Assembly (NCBI GenBank): GCA_900549655.1
Contig: UROZ01000119.1
Location: 1-6,179, forward strand
DNA length: 6,179 nt
From: an uncultured Collinsella sp.
GTDB lineage: Bacteria; Actinomycetota; Coriobacteriia; Coriobacteriales; Coriobacteriaceae
Reading direction: 5' to 3'
The notes below the pieces were generated by a model. That model was not told where the DNA came from. It saw only the letters and a list, made by a program, of their open reading frames with translations, and made no database searches. This document shows positions 5,282 through 6,179 of the stretch, one piece after another. Position 1 is the stretch's first letter. Every line of letters begins with the position of its first letter. The translations under genes and the position numbers were made by a program.

Positions 5282-6139
5282 TTACTCTGCTTTGCCCACA
5301 GAGTTGAGGTTGGTCATGCGGATCTTAACCAGCTCGGTGATCTCGCGCATGCCCTCCTTGGCCGGCTTCTTGGGGTCGAAGCAGGCAGGGTTCTCGGCCA
5401 TGTATGCCATGAAGCCCTTGGTGTAGGCCTGACGCAGCTCGGTGGCGTAGTTAACCTTGCAGATGCCGTTCTTCACAGCCTCGGCAACCTGCTCATCGGG
5501 CACACCAGAGGTGCCGTGCAGGACCAGCGGCACGTCGACGGCGTCGCGGATGGCCTTGACCACGGACTGCTCGATGTGCGGATCGCTCGTGTACACGCCG
5601 TGGCTGGTGCCAACGCCAATGGCCAGCGACGTGCAGCCAGTGCGCTCGACGAACTCCTTGGCCTCGGCGGGATCGGTGTAGGGGCTCTCGCCCTCAACCG
5701 CGGGACCGTCGTCCTCCTTGCCGCCAACCTTGCCGAGCTCGGCCTCGACGGGCACGCCCATGGCGCGGCCAGCGTCGGCGACGGACTTGGTCAGAGCGAT
5801 GTTGTCCTCGAAGGACTCGTGCGAACCGTCGATCATGACGGAGGTGTAGCCCGTGCGGAAGGCCTGCATGCAGCGGTCATAGCCATCGCCGTGATCGAGG
5901 TGCAGAGCGACGGGCACGGAAGCGCGCTCGGCGGCAGCCTTGACCATGCCGTAGAAGTAATCCAGGCCAGCGGTCTTGATGGTGCCCGGGGTGGTCTGCA
6001 TGATGACGGGGGACTTGGTCTCCTCGGCAGCGGCCAGAACGGCCATAACAAACTCGAGGTTCTCGACGTTGAACGCGCCAACAGCGTAGTGGCCGGCCTG
6101 AGCGTCCTTGAGCATCTTTTCGGTGGTAACAAGTGCCAT
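5282..6139 (-). CDS. fba: Class II fructose-bisphosphate aldolase (GatY/KbaY-type family)
   Basis: A cytoplasmic zinc enzyme of 285 residues, full family length, that splits fructose 1,6-bisphosphate into glyceraldehyde 3-phosphate and dihydroxyacetone phosphate, or the reverse. The landmarks are in order: YAVGAFNVENLEF near the N-terminus; LHLDHG with the catalytic D82 and zinc ligand H83; VEAELGKVGGKEDD (131-144, E134 metal-site region); GVGTSHGVY with H180; LHGTSGV with H208; and the phosphate-binding KVNYATELRQAY (228-239). Text such as YTDPAEAKEFVERTG and KVNYATEL also resembles tagatose-bisphosphate aldolases, so that substrate cannot be excluded, but with no galactitol genes visible the glycolytic role is more likely. 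The start at 6139 has AGAGGAG (6155-6149) nine bases upstream. Codons strongly favour C endings, as in highly expressed genes. Its transcript should end in the hairpin at 5165-5207. Only 40 bases upstream are visible, and its promoter is not seen. Confidence 0.95.
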   Translation of the reverse strand: MALVTTEKMLKDAQAGHYAVGAFNVENLEFVMAVLAAAEETKSPVIMQTTPGTIKTAGLDYFYGMVKAAAERASVPVALHLDHGDGYDRCMQAFRTGYTSVMIDGSHESFEDNIALTKSVADAGRAMGVPVEAELGKVGGKEDDGPAVEGESPYTDPAEAKEFVERTGCTSLAIGVGTSHGVYTSDPHIEQSVVKAIRDAVDVPLVLHGTSGVPDEQVAEAVKNGICKVNYATELRQAYTKGFMAYMAENPACFDPKKPAKEGMREITELVKIRMTNLNSVGKAE

Positions 6140-6179
6140 GAGCGTTTGCTCCTCTCCCTCGCCCGCATCTGGACATCGG

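Noticed and set aside
5473..6176. Several other open frames within the aldolase gene, on both strands
   Set aside because: They are Arg/Ser/Pro-rich shadows produced by the strong codon bias of the aldolase gene.

Overview
The window looks like a chromosomal segment of a high-GC Gram-positive bacterium. A Coriobacteriia member such as Collinsella is my best guess. This rests on the C/G-ending codon choice, the purine-rich Shine-Dalgarno sites, the TTG start, the Bce-type transporter and the style of the class II aldolase; no marker gene here proves the taxonomy.

Layout. Positions 1-1728 (minus strand) hold a two-gene ABC transporter module: an ATPase (943-1728) and a BceB/FtsX-type permease that overlaps it and runs off the left edge. 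Positions 1729-1876 are a divergent control region with three inverted repeats. Reading away from it on the plus strand is the most striking gene of the window (1877-2851), a single 324-residue protein joining an N-terminal MutT-type Nudix hydrolase to a C-terminal Vsr-type mismatch endonuclease through a very basic linker. Positions 2852-3105 are AT-richer and have no convincing gene. They are followed by a possible 69-residue protein (3106-3315), an AraC-family regulator (3341-4279) whose start sits where a leaderless transcript would begin, and a HAD-family phosphatase gene (4336-4960) broken by a frameshift at a run of eight C. On the minus strand at the right end is a class II fructose-bisphosphate aldolase (5282-6139).

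The 321-base convergent intergenic region 4961-5281 is not plain spacer. It holds two related copies of a 71-75 base element set 100 bases apart. The second copy carries one arm of a perfect 29-bp inverted repeat whose other arm lies 67 bases away, and a strong bidirectional terminator hairpin sits between the arms.

How the genes work together. The ATPase and permease form one complex, probably for peptide-antibiotic resistance or sensing. The Nudix-Vsr protein combines two DNA-protection activities (nucleotide-pool cleaning and mismatch nicking) in one chain. The AraC and HAD genes share strand and are 56 bases apart, so they may be co-transcribed. The aldolase is a housekeeping glycolytic gene, insulated from the HAD gene by the terminator block.
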